The notes under the pieces were generated by a model. That model was not told the DNA's origin. It made no database searches and worked only from the letters and a program-made list of their open reading frames with translations. A stretch of 64,000 bases of DNA from Myxococcales bacterium. Lineage in GTDB: Bacteria > Myxococcota_A > UBA9042. The first letter of the stretch is position 1, and each line of letters opens with the position of its first letter. Position numbers and translations under genes: made by a program. The stretch is from NCBI GenBank assembly GCA_009692425.1, contig SHZF01000016.1, forward strand, positions 1 to 64,000, read 5' to 3'. This document shows, one piece after another, positions 8,300-15,366 of this stretch.

Positions 8300-9562
8300 C
8301 TACACGGTGGCGTCGAGCGGCATCGGTGCCCGACTCGACGCCAAGGGGCCGGCCGCGCGCGCGTACAGCAAATTGGGCCGCGCGCGTCTGGCAAACGCCA
8401 ACTCCGCGTCGGCGAAGTCGGCACACACCACGTCGAGAGGGGCATCCTGCTCGAGAGCAAGGCGCGCGCGCGTGCCCCCCATCAGCAGGTCGATGGCCAG
8501 TCGGTCCGACACGAACTCGTATGTTTCCGTGCGCCAGGCGAAGTGGTCGGGAGCCAGGCGACGCGCCGCCCGAAGCACGGCGAGCCCGGCGCGCACGGAC
8601 GGGAAGCGGGCGCGGTCCGTCACGTCGAGCGCGACCCCGCCACAGACGGTGCCCGCGAACTTCTGGAACGCCGGCTCGAACCGCATCGGGCGCGCGTGCA
8701 GGCCCGGGATTCCCTCGGCTTCGATGGCGTCGGCAAACGCGCGGGCATCGAGCCAGGGCGCGCCCACGAGTTCGAACGGCCGCGTCGTGCCGCGCCCCTC
8801 CGACAAGCGGGTGCCCTCGACCAGGCAGAGGCCCGGATAGACGACCGCCGTGGCAACCGTCGGCATGTTGGGCGACGGCGCATACCACGGCGAGCCAGCC
8901 GGCCCCCAGTCCTGCTCATCCATCGGTGCGCCCGGGTCCCAGCCGTCGCACGGCACGACGCGCAGGGCGTGCTTCAGGCCGTGCTCGTGGGCGTACAGCC
9001 ACGCCACCTCGCCCAGCGTCAGGCCGTGGCGCTGCGGCAGGTCGAAGAAGCCGACGAAGCTGCGATAGCCCGGCTCGACGTGGTTGCCTTCAACGACCTC
9101 GCCGCCGAGCGGGTTCGGCCGATCCAGCACGATCAACTCGACGCCGCGGGCCGCCGCGGCATGCAGCGCGAAACACAGCGTCGCCGCGTACGTGTAGTAG
9201 CGGGCGCCGACGTCTTGCAAGTCTACGACCAGCCCGTCCAAGCCCTCAAGCGCGGCCGGCGTCGGGTGCAGCGAACCCTCGCTGCGGCCGTACAAGGTGG
9301 CGACGTCGAGCGAGAACACCGGGTCGAGCCCGCCATCGACCGCGATCAGGTCCTGGGCCGTCGCCCACAGTCCGTGCTCGGGACCGAACAGCCGCGCCGG
9401 CGCAATCCCGGCGGCTCGCAGGGCATCGACGAGGTGCAGCCGCTGGCATCCTTGGCGTCCCCCGCGTACGAGCGACGACGGATTGGCCAGCACGCCGACT
9501 CGACGGCCGCGCAGCAGGGCGAAACCGGTGGAGGCAGCGACTTCAGCCCCGGTGCGCACCAT
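8300..9562 (-). CDS. DUF1343 / NamZ-like exo-beta-N-acetylmuramidase
   Basis: 420 residues from the ATG at 9562. Family features are the strand GRRVGVLANPSSL, the catalytic-region motif LFGPEHGLW, LVVDLQDVGARYYTYAATL, the LDRPNPLGGEVVEG loop and YPGLCLVEGTRLSEGRGT, all characteristic of DUF1343, whose characterised member NamZ releases N-acetylmuramic acid from peptidoglycan fragments. No convincing signal peptide was found, so cell-wall recycling or a secreted role cannot be separated. Two in-frame GTGs at 9598 and 9580 are each preceded by the same GGGGGAAG as the ATG because of an 18-bp tandem repeat; longer forms with extra APGEVV units are therefore possible. It lies upstream of nadD in the same operon. 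Confidence 0.9.
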   Translation of the reverse strand: MVRTGAEVAASTGFALLRGRRVGVLANPSSLVRGGRQGCQRLHLVDALRAAGIAPARLFGPEHGLWATAQDLIAVDGGLDPVFSLDVATLYGRSEGSLHPTPAALEGLDGLVVDLQDVGARYYTYAATLCFALHAAAARGVELIVLDRPNPLGGEVVEGNHVEPGYRSFVGFFDLPQRHGLTLGEVAWLYAHEHGLKHALRVVPCDGWDPGAPMDEQDWGPAGSPWYAPSPNMPTVATAVVYPGLCLVEGTRLSEGRGTTRPFELVGAPWLDARAFADAIEAEGIPGLHARPMRFEPAFQKFAGTVCGGVALDVTDRARFPSVRAGLAVLRAARRLAPDHFAWRTETYEFVSDRLAIDLLMGGTRARLALEQDAPLDVVCADFADAELAFARRARPNLLYARAAGPLASSRAPMPLDATV

Positions 9563-9610
9563 GACTTCCCCCGGCGCCACGACTTCCCCCGGCGCCACGA
9601 CTTCCCCCGG
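9560..9610 (-). repeat. 18-bp tandem repeat carrying ribosome-binding site and start codon
   Basis: Read on the minus strand, the unit is GGGGGAAGTC followed by a start codon and GCGCC. Three copies occur: two with GTG (9598, 9580) and the last with ATG (9562). All starts are in frame, 18 nt apart, so each extra copy adds APGEVV to the muramidase. Confidence 0.85.
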
Positions 9611-9670
9611 CGCCGCACGCTACGCAGGCGATGAATCGGTCCGCGTTCCTGCGGCATGGACCCGCAGCGC

Positions 9671-9910
9671 TCACGTCGAGCGGTCCTGGCTCTCGGGAAA
9701 GCGCAGCAGGCGAAGTTCCCCTTCATTTTCAGTACGATACAGCTCGATTTCCTTGACGTTCGTGAGGTTCACGTACAGAGAGGGCTCCTTCTCGCGCTCA
9801 TTGCGCAATGCAACGAAACCATCGGCGATCGCATCCACGATGCCGATGACGCTCGTGTCTTCGTCGTCGAACTGGATCACCCAGACCTTCTGACCAACCA
9901 ATCGTTTCAT
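9671..9910 (-). CDS. Small hypothetical protein, 79 residues
   Basis: Start at the ATG at 9910 (MKRLVGQKVWVIQFDD). The predicted strand-rich pattern (VWVIQF, SVIGIVDAIADGFVALRN, SLYVNLTNVKEIELY) with a turn-forming DDED suggests a small beta-barrel (Sm- or SH3-like) protein, but I do not recognise a family. It is acidic, cytoplasmic, and has no cysteines. It precedes the muramidase-nadD-DUF2520-binding-protein run on the same strand and is divergent from the nitrite/sulfite reductase, sharing the 251-bp region 9911-10161. No clear ribosome-binding site precedes the ATG; the sequence before it is G/C only. The longer frame to 10066 is Arg-rich and unlikely. Confidence 0.7.
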   Translation of the reverse strand: MKRLVGQKVWVIQFDDEDTSVIGIVDAIADGFVALRNEREKEPSLYVNLTNVKEIELYRTENEGELRLLRFPESQDRST

Positions 9911-10011
9911 GCTGGGGCCCCGACGCGTGGCAAAAAACCGGCGATGCCGTGCATACCACGATGCCCGGCCGCGCTCAACTGCCCGTGGCGAATGCGGCCT
10001 GCGCGCATCGT

Positions 10012-10074
10012 TTGACACGTCCCGGACCGCGGAGCATCCTGCAAAGGGGGGCAGAAGCAGGACCACATTGGTCC
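10012..10074 (+). promoter_or_regulatory. Candidate promoter and operator-like dyad of the reductase gene
   Basis: TTGACA at 10012-10017 and CATCCT at 10035-10040 (17-bp spacing) could form a promoter with a start near 10047. Just downstream, 10060-10074 is a perfect inverted repeat GGACCA-CAT-TGGTCC, well placed to be a repressor operator or a small leader hairpin. The regulator is unknown. Prediction from sequence only. Confidence 0.45.
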
Positions 10075-10088
10075 GATTCGGGCGCCGG

Positions 10089-10160
10089 CACGAGAGCCGC
10101 CACGAGAGCCGCCACGAGAGCCGCCACGAGAGCCGCCAGGGGAGCCGCCAGGGGAGCCGC
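10089..10160 (+). repeat. 12-bp tandem repeat abutting the reductase start codon
   Basis: Six head-to-tail 12-bp units: four CACGAGAGCCGC followed by two CAGGGGAGCCGC. The last unit supplies the ribosome-binding site (AGGGGAG) of the ATG at 10162. Changes in copy number would leave the final site intact but alter the leader. Confidence 0.85.
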
Positions 10161-10161
10161 C

Positions 10162-11958
10162 ATGGAACTCGACCTCGACCACGATCGCGAAGCCGATCTC
10201 GAACTCGACGCCGGCGCAGCGCTCGCTGCGGAGCGCGACCGCGCGACCGCCCACGCCGCCGACTATGCCCGCATGTCCGACGTCGATGAATTCGTGGCGC
10301 GCACGCTCGACTACGTGGCGGGCAAGGTCACGTCGGACGAGTACCGCGCCTACCGCCTGACGCGCGGCGTGTACGGGCAGCGGCAAGACAACGTGTTCAT
10401 GATGCGCGTCAAGATTCCGGGCGGCATGTTGAAGGCGGACCAGGCCCGCGCGCTCGCTGAGGTCGTCGAACAGGCCCCCGAGAAGGTCGGGCACATCACG
10501 ACGCGCGAAAATCTGCAGATTCACCACTTTGCGCTGAACGATGTCGAAAGCTGGATGCGCAAGCTTGCCGCCGTCGGCCTGACGATGCGCGAGGCGTGCG
10601 GCAACGCGGTGCGCAACGTGACGCAGGACCCGTTGGCGGGCCTGGCACCCGACGAGGCGTTCGACACCACCCCCTACCTGGACGCCATCGTCCGGTTTTT
10701 CCTGCGCAATCCTCGTGCGGCCGGCCTGCCGCGCAAGTTCAAGATCGCGCTCTCGACCAGCCGTGCGGATCGCGCCTATGCCGCCATCCACGACGTCGGC
10801 CTGATCGCGGTGCGGGGGCCCGATGGTGCGCCGGCCTTCAAGTTCCTGTGCGGCGGCGGGCTCGCGTCGATGCCGCGCTCGGGGCTGTGTCTGCACGAGG
10901 CATGGCCGGCCCGAGACATCCTGACGCCGATGCTCGCGGTCATCGATTTCTTCCAGGTACACGGCAACCGCAAGGTGCGGTCGAAGGCGCGCATCAAGCA
11001 CGTGCTGCGCAAGATGGGCGACGCCACGTTCACGGCGACGTACCACGAATTCCTCGCCAAGGTGCAGCAGGACCCGCCGCCCGCCCTCGACGACATCGCC
11101 CCCACGTGGTCGGTCGCGACGCCGTGGACCTACACGCCACCTGACGACGACATCGCGCAGCGTTCCGGTCTGGCCGAGTGGGCCCGCACGAGCGTGCAAG
11201 AGACCCGACTGCCCGGCCTCGTGTTCGTGACGGTGCGACTCGACGACGGGGGCTCGGTCACGGCCGCAAACCTGCGCGATCTGGCCGAACTGTCCGAAAC
11301 ATTCGGCGACGGCATCGTGCGCGCTACGCCCCAGCAGAATGCCGTGCTGCGCCCCATCCCCGTCGCGCGCCTCGCCGACTTGTACCGCGAACTGAAGGCG
11401 CGCGGGCTTGGCAAGGCCGGCGCCGGCACGACGACCGACATCACGAGTTGCCCGGGCGGCGCGACGTGCAACCTGGCCCTGACACTTTCACGCAACCTTG
11501 CCGCCGAGTTCGTCACGCTGCTCGCCGCGCGCACCGACCGCGACCTGACAATCAAGATCAGCGGCTGCCACAACTCGTGCGGTCAGCACCACATCGGCAC
11601 GATCGGGTTCTATGGCGCCCTCAAGCGCATCGGCGGCCGGCCGGCGCCCCACTACCGCGTGATGGTCGGCGGCGGGGTCGATGCGAGCGGCGCGACGTTC
11701 GGCGACGACCTCGGCCTCGTGCCGTCGAAGCGGGTCGCCGAGGCTGTGCAGCGCTTGTTGGCCCATGCCGATGCCCAACGGGGACCGGACGAGACGACGG
11801 GCGCCTGGCTCCGCCGCACCGACAAGCTGGCCCTGCGCCCCGTAATCGCCGACCTGCTCGAATTCGACGACGGCGCCGCCCAGGAGTCTGACTTCTGGGA
11901 CATCGGCGCGACCCAGCCGTTCCTGGGGGAGACGCGCGAGGGCGAGTGCGCCGCCTAG
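10162..11958 (+). CDS. Siroheme-dependent nitrite/sulfite reductase
   Basis: 598 residues from the ATG at 10162. It has the twofold ferredoxin-like/hemoprotein architecture of assimilatory nitrite and sulfite reductases: KIPGGMLKADQ and the siroheme-contacting TTRENLQIHHF in the first half, and the coupled siroheme-[4Fe-4S] ligands Cys430-x5-Cys436 and Cys469-x3-Cys473 (SGCHNSCGQHH) in the second. It would reduce nitrite to ammonia or sulfite to sulfide in the cytoplasm with six electrons from ferredoxin; sequence alone does not separate the two substrates. The acidic N-terminal 35 residues are outside the conserved core. Neither cys nor nas genes flank it. Its stop codon TAG lies inside the left inverted repeat of the MITE-like element, which may have changed the native C-terminus (EGECAA). 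Confidence 0.92.
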   Translation: MELDLDHDREADLELDAGAALAAERDRATAHAADYARMSDVDEFVARTLDYVAGKVTSDEYRAYRLTRGVYGQRQDNVFMMRVKIPGGMLKADQARALAEVVEQAPEKVGHITTRENLQIHHFALNDVESWMRKLAAVGLTMREACGNAVRNVTQDPLAGLAPDEAFDTTPYLDAIVRFFLRNPRAAGLPRKFKIALSTSRADRAYAAIHDVGLIAVRGPDGAPAFKFLCGGGLASMPRSGLCLHEAWPARDILTPMLAVIDFFQVHGNRKVRSKARIKHVLRKMGDATFTATYHEFLAKVQQDPPPALDDIAPTWSVATPWTYTPPDDDIAQRSGLAEWARTSVQETRLPGLVFVTVRLDDGGSVTAANLRDLAELSETFGDGIVRATPQQNAVLRPIPVARLADLYRELKARGLGKAGAGTTTDITSCPGGATCNLALTLSRNLAAEFVTLLAARTDRDLTIKISGCHNSCGQHHIGTIGFYGALKRIGGRPAPHYRVMVGGGVDASGATFGDDLGLVPSKRVAEAVQRLLAHADAQRGPDETTGAWLRRTDKLALRPVIADLLEFDDGAAQESDFWDIGATQPFLGETREGECAA

Positions 11959-12117
11959 AGCATCAATCAATAGCCCCTCAGTCGCCCGGCTGCGGATATG
12001 CTTCGCATGCCTGCGTTGCTCCTCATCAAGGCAGTGCTACTGCGCCTTCGTCGTCGCGCCTTGGCCTGCTCGCTTCTCCTTGCCGGACTCGGTCGGGATT
12101 TCTGATTGATGCTCTAG
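11955..12117 (+). mobile_element. MITE-like element with 15-bp perfect terminal inverted repeats
   Basis: CTAGAGCATCAATCA at 11955-11969 is the exact reverse complement of TGATTGATGCTCTAG at 12103-12117, enclosing a 163-bp unit with no gene of its own. The outermost CTAG or TA on both sides could be a target duplication (TA is typical of IS630/mariner-type transposases, known from that superfamily). The inside contains smaller hairpins such as GCAGT-GCT-ACTGC. The element supplies the stop codon of the reductase and lies 12 bp before the next gene's ATG. No transposase is nearby, so it would be mobilised in trans, if at all. It could instead be a REP/intergenic repeat family; copy number is unknown from this window. 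Confidence 0.65.
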
Positions 12118-12128
12118 CCAGCGGCACG

Positions 12129-12719
12129 ATGGCGTGGGTGGCCCTGTCGTGTTCCGCGCCGCAGACCGGGCCGCGCGCCTTGCCGACCACGGGAGCGACG
12201 GTCGACGTCTCCTTGCCGGCACTGCGCCACCGCGTGCGGATCGCTCCGCCCGCGGGCTGGACGCCACTGGATAGCGCCACGTGGTCGCTGCCCTACGGCG
12301 ACAAGGGAGACAACGTAGCGCTCCTGCTCCATGTACATGGCCAGCCAGAGCCCGCGCGCGGGGCGATGGCCGAGGTCGACCGCGTGCTGGCAGATTTGCA
12401 GAAGGGCGGCGCAGCCGGCGTGCAGGCCGATCGACGGGTGACGCTCGGCGATCTCGACGGACGCTATATCCAGACCGTCGAATTGCGCGGCGATCAGCCC
12501 AAGGGCCTGTGGATGACCGTGACTGCCGCCGAAGGGGGCCAACTCGTCACGGCAACCGCGGCAGGGCTGGCGGCCGACCTCGTGGCGAATGCCCAGGCCG
12601 TCGAGGCGGCGCTGTTGTCGTTGCGGGTCGATCCGCCTGAGAGTGTGCGTGGCGAGCGAGCGGCGCCGTTGCCCGCGGAACTGGACCTGACCGACGACGC
12701 GACGCCCGTGCGCCGGTAG
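12129..12719 (+). CDS. Putative lipoprotein with truncated signal peptide
   Basis: 196 residues from the ATG at 12129 (MAWVALSCSAPQTGP). The start looks like the tail of a lipoprotein signal peptide ending in Cys8, but it is too short and lacks the positively charged n-region; the open frame continues upstream through the MITE-like element without a proper signal. The mature part has a short strand-rich domain (RVRIAPPAGWTPL, WSLPYGDKGDNVALLLHVHG, DGRYIQTVEL, QLVTATAAG) reminiscent of PsbP/Mog1-like or DUF1795 folds, followed by a disordered Pro/Asp tail. The name is tentative. It may now be mislocalised or expressed from an element-borne start. Confidence 0.6.
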   Translation: MAWVALSCSAPQTGPRALPTTGATVDVSLPALRHRVRIAPPAGWTPLDSATWSLPYGDKGDNVALLLHVHGQPEPARGAMAEVDRVLADLQKGGAAGVQADRRVTLGDLDGRYIQTVELRGDQPKGLWMTVTAAEGGQLVTATAAGLAADLVANAQAVEAALLSLRVDPPESVRGERAAPLPAELDLTDDATPVRR

Positions 12720-12748
12720 CCGTTCTCAGGACGCGTTCAAGCACACGA

Positions 12749-13396
12749 CTACAGCGTCCATCCGACGAACACGTGGCCGGCCCAGGACAGCTTGAGCGCC
12801 GCGACCTCTTTCAGGTCCGAGCAGGTGCCCGTCGGCCGCTGCTGCTTGATGATGTCGTAGTCGCCGAGAATGCCGACCTGACCGCCGCCCTCGGCCTTTA
12901 CGTAGAAGCCGACCTCGTGGGTGTACTTCCATCCCGCCGTCGCCTGGAGCGCCAGCCCGGAGCCCACGGGGTACCACTGGTTGCTGGGGGTGGCGTTGAC
13001 TTCCGCGCGCTCGATTTTCATGCCGCGCAGGCCGATCAGCAGGCCGTTCTCCATGTCGCCCATCGGGTAGATCTGCGCGCCGAGCCCGTAGGCGTAGGTC
13101 TGCACGCTGTGGACCGAGACGTCGCAGGAGTTGGCTTCGAGGTCCTTGTCCGACTCCTTGCGGTAGCCGATCGTGAACCAGCCGGTCACGCTGAGGTGAC
13201 GCTTCAGCGCGAACTCTCCCTCGAACTCGATGCCGGGTAAGTGCTTTAGATTAGGCCCCAATCCCAGCGCCATCTCGCGCGGCGGGCGCGGCGGCTTGGG
13301 GCGCGGGTCGCCGTCGTCGAACGCGTGTGCGGGCGCGCTGGCAGCCGTGCCGACGAGAACGGCGAGAACGACGCCACAGCGGGTCATGCGGGACAT
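12749..13396 (-). CDS. Outer-membrane beta-barrel-like protein with signal peptide
   Basis: 215 residues from the ATG at 13396, which has AGGAG six bases upstream; the ATG at 13402 abuts that site too closely. The signal peptide (MSRMTRCGVVLAVLVGTAAS...AHA) is a clear Sec type I. After a Pro/Arg linker come alternating amphipathic strands (LSVTGWFTIGYRKE, YAYGLGAQIYPMG, GLLIGLRGMKI, LALQATAGWKYTHEVGFYVKAEGG) and a C-terminal aromatic/hydrophobic end, LSWAGHVFVGWTL, typical of small barrels. A Cys pair (EANSC, TGTC) could form a disulfide. It follows the MFS carrier by 24 bp on the same strand and is probably co-transcribed with it. Confidence 0.75.
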   Translation of the reverse strand: MSRMTRCGVVLAVLVGTAASAPAHAFDDGDPRPKPPRPPREMALGLGPNLKHLPGIEFEGEFALKRHLSVTGWFTIGYRKESDKDLEANSCDVSVHSVQTYAYGLGAQIYPMGDMENGLLIGLRGMKIERAEVNATPSNQWYPVGSGLALQATAGWKYTHEVGFYVKAEGGGQVGILGDYDIIKQQRPTGTCSDLKEVAALKLSWAGHVFVGWTL

Positions 13397-13420
13397 GGAC
13401 ATCTCCTAAGCGCTACGCGT

Positions 13421-15238
13421 TCAGTGGCCGCCCCGGCCTTTGGGGACGGCGTGCCAGATGCGCGTGCACAGCAAGAAGCCCGCCACCGCGAACGGCAGCA
13501 GGAACAACGGCCACCAACTCCAGTCGCGCGACGTGAGGAAGCCGAGCGACACCGACTGCAGCGCCGTGCCGAGGTACACGAAGCCATCGATGACGCCGAC
13601 CGCGGTGGCCGCCCCCTTGCGCCCGCCGAAGTCCATCGTCGCGGTGCCCGACAGCAGGCCGTGGGTGCCGATCACGCAGATGCTGACGAGGAACACGAAC
13701 AAGCCGAGCCAGTACTCCGACAGCGGCAGCATGGGCTGGTCCTTGAGCAGACGACGGTCGCCGGCGCGCTGCACGGCCGCGGGATCGCGCACGGTCAGGT
13801 CGAGCGTCTGGCCGGCGCGCACGACCGTCGCCGGGATGCCGGGCACCTCGTGGGGCGAGGGGTCGTCGGTGGCCTCCTTGCCGGCGCAGATGCACGCTTC
13901 AGCCTGCCATTTCGAGCCCTTGCACGTGGGCTGCCAGCACGCCACCGCCGGTGCGACGTCGGTCCATCCCGCCACCGGCTTGCCAGCGATGCGGACCAAC
14001 GTGTCATCTGCCAGCAGCCCCGACTTCGGATCAGCGACCTTGACCTCGTTCGTCGCCGGCGCCAGCGTCGCCCACATCCCGACCGCGCACAGCGCCAGCA
14101 GGCCGTAGAGGCCGCCCGCCGCTGGCCCACGTCGCGACTGGAAGAACAGGTCCGACACCCAGCCGGCCACGTTGGCGCCGACGACGCCGGCGATGAACAG
14201 GATGCCGCCCCAGCCGCCCTGCACGAACGGCGCCAGGAACGCGAGCGCCCCGCCGACCAGCAGCCAGCCGCGCACGTGGCCCTTGGCGCGGGCGCCGAGC
14301 GCAATCGAGACCGCCGCCACGGCGAAGCAACCGCCCACCAGACCGAGGCTCGACCACTGCCCGAGGTTGAGCACGTGGGATTTCGGCAGCACCCACACCT
14401 CCTTGGCGTAGATCGGGAACCAGTGCATGACGCCGTTGCGCAACACGCCCGTGCAGAACTCGATGAGCGCGACGGTCAGGATCACCGGGTTGGTCAGGAT
14501 GCGCTTGTACAGCACCATCGACGGCACGGGCTTGTCGTCTTCGCCCGAGGACGCGTCGCCTGTGTCGAACTCCGGTTGGCCGGCCAGGCCGGGGCGGTCG
14601 CGCAGCAGCATGAATTCGATGCCCGCGAACAAAAAGAGCAGCGCCGCGGGGCCGGCGAACACGATCCATTGCGACGCCTCGCCCGGCCACCAGCCCGCCG
14701 CCAGGTCCAGCAACCAGCCGTTGACCGTGAATGCGAGGAAGATGCCCGACGAGATCATCGTGCCGAAGATGCCGGAGAAGCCGCCGCGCTCCTTGACGTG
14801 GAACCAGTGCGCGTTGACCTTGACGATGCTGACGGCGCCAAAACTCTGGAAATACATGTTGATGGCGTACAACAGGCTGAACGCCGTGACGAGCCCGCCG
14901 CGCGCTTCCGGCCCGCCTGTCAGGACGTGCTGGAGGTAGAACGCCATCGCGACGTTGGCGACTGCCGACCCCAACGCCGCGGTCAACATGCCGAAGCGGC
15001 CGCCCTTGCGATCGACGAGGGGGCCGTTCAACAGGAACGAGAAGGCGTAGACGACGGTGCCGGCGCCGAAGATGAGGCCGAACTCCTCCTTCGTCATCAG
15101 GTCGCCGAGCGAGGTCTTGGCCACGGTCAGGTTGTAGCGGCCCATGTAGAGCAGCGCGTACGTCAGGCCCATCGGAAACCAATTGAGGAACCGGCGGCGG
15201 CGAAAGGCGGTGGCGTGGAGGGGCGCGCTCGTGGTCAT
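13421..15238 (-). CDS. MFS transporter, organophosphate (GlpT/UhpT-like) type, with PDZ-like insertion
   Basis: 605 residues from the ATG at 15238 (MTTSAPLHATAFRRRRFLNW). The early segment NWFPMGLTYALLYMGRYNLTVAK and the loop GPLVDRKGGRFGM are signatures of the organophosphate:phosphate antiporter branch of the major facilitator superfamily; twelve hydrophobic segments fit. Unusually, about residues 398-493, between two late helices, form a hydrophilic insertion. It reads as a PDZ-like half (VRIAGKPVAGWTDVAPAV and ATVVRAGQTLDLTV) and carries four cysteines (CWQPTC, ACIC). The substrate is likely a phosphorylated compound, but this is family inference only. Its small downstream partner is an outer-membrane barrel. 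It is divergent from the two-TM protein gene, with 128 bp between. Confidence 0.85.
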   Translation of the reverse strand: MTTSAPLHATAFRRRRFLNWFPMGLTYALLYMGRYNLTVAKTSLGDLMTKEEFGLIFGAGTVVYAFSFLLNGPLVDRKGGRFGMLTAALGSAVANVAMAFYLQHVLTGGPEARGGLVTAFSLLYAINMYFQSFGAVSIVKVNAHWFHVKERGGFSGIFGTMISSGIFLAFTVNGWLLDLAAGWWPGEASQWIVFAGPAALLFLFAGIEFMLLRDRPGLAGQPEFDTGDASSGEDDKPVPSMVLYKRILTNPVILTVALIEFCTGVLRNGVMHWFPIYAKEVWVLPKSHVLNLGQWSSLGLVGGCFAVAAVSIALGARAKGHVRGWLLVGGALAFLAPFVQGGWGGILFIAGVVGANVAGWVSDLFFQSRRGPAAGGLYGLLALCAVGMWATLAPATNEVKVADPKSGLLADDTLVRIAGKPVAGWTDVAPAVACWQPTCKGSKWQAEACICAGKEATDDPSPHEVPGIPATVVRAGQTLDLTVRDPAAVQRAGDRRLLKDQPMLPLSEYWLGLFVFLVSICVIGTHGLLSGTATMDFGGRKGAATAVGVIDGFVYLGTALQSVSLGFLTSRDWSWWPLFLLPFAVAGFLLCTRIWHAVPKGRGGH

Positions 15239-15366
15239 TGTGGGCTCCGCTGCGCGGCGAGCATCGCGCGGGCCGATCTGGTTTGGCAAGGAGCGTCACG
15301 CCGGAGGACTTTCGCCGCCGCCGAAACCTGCTACGGTTCACGGTGGCCCTTGCCGCGACCGGAACG

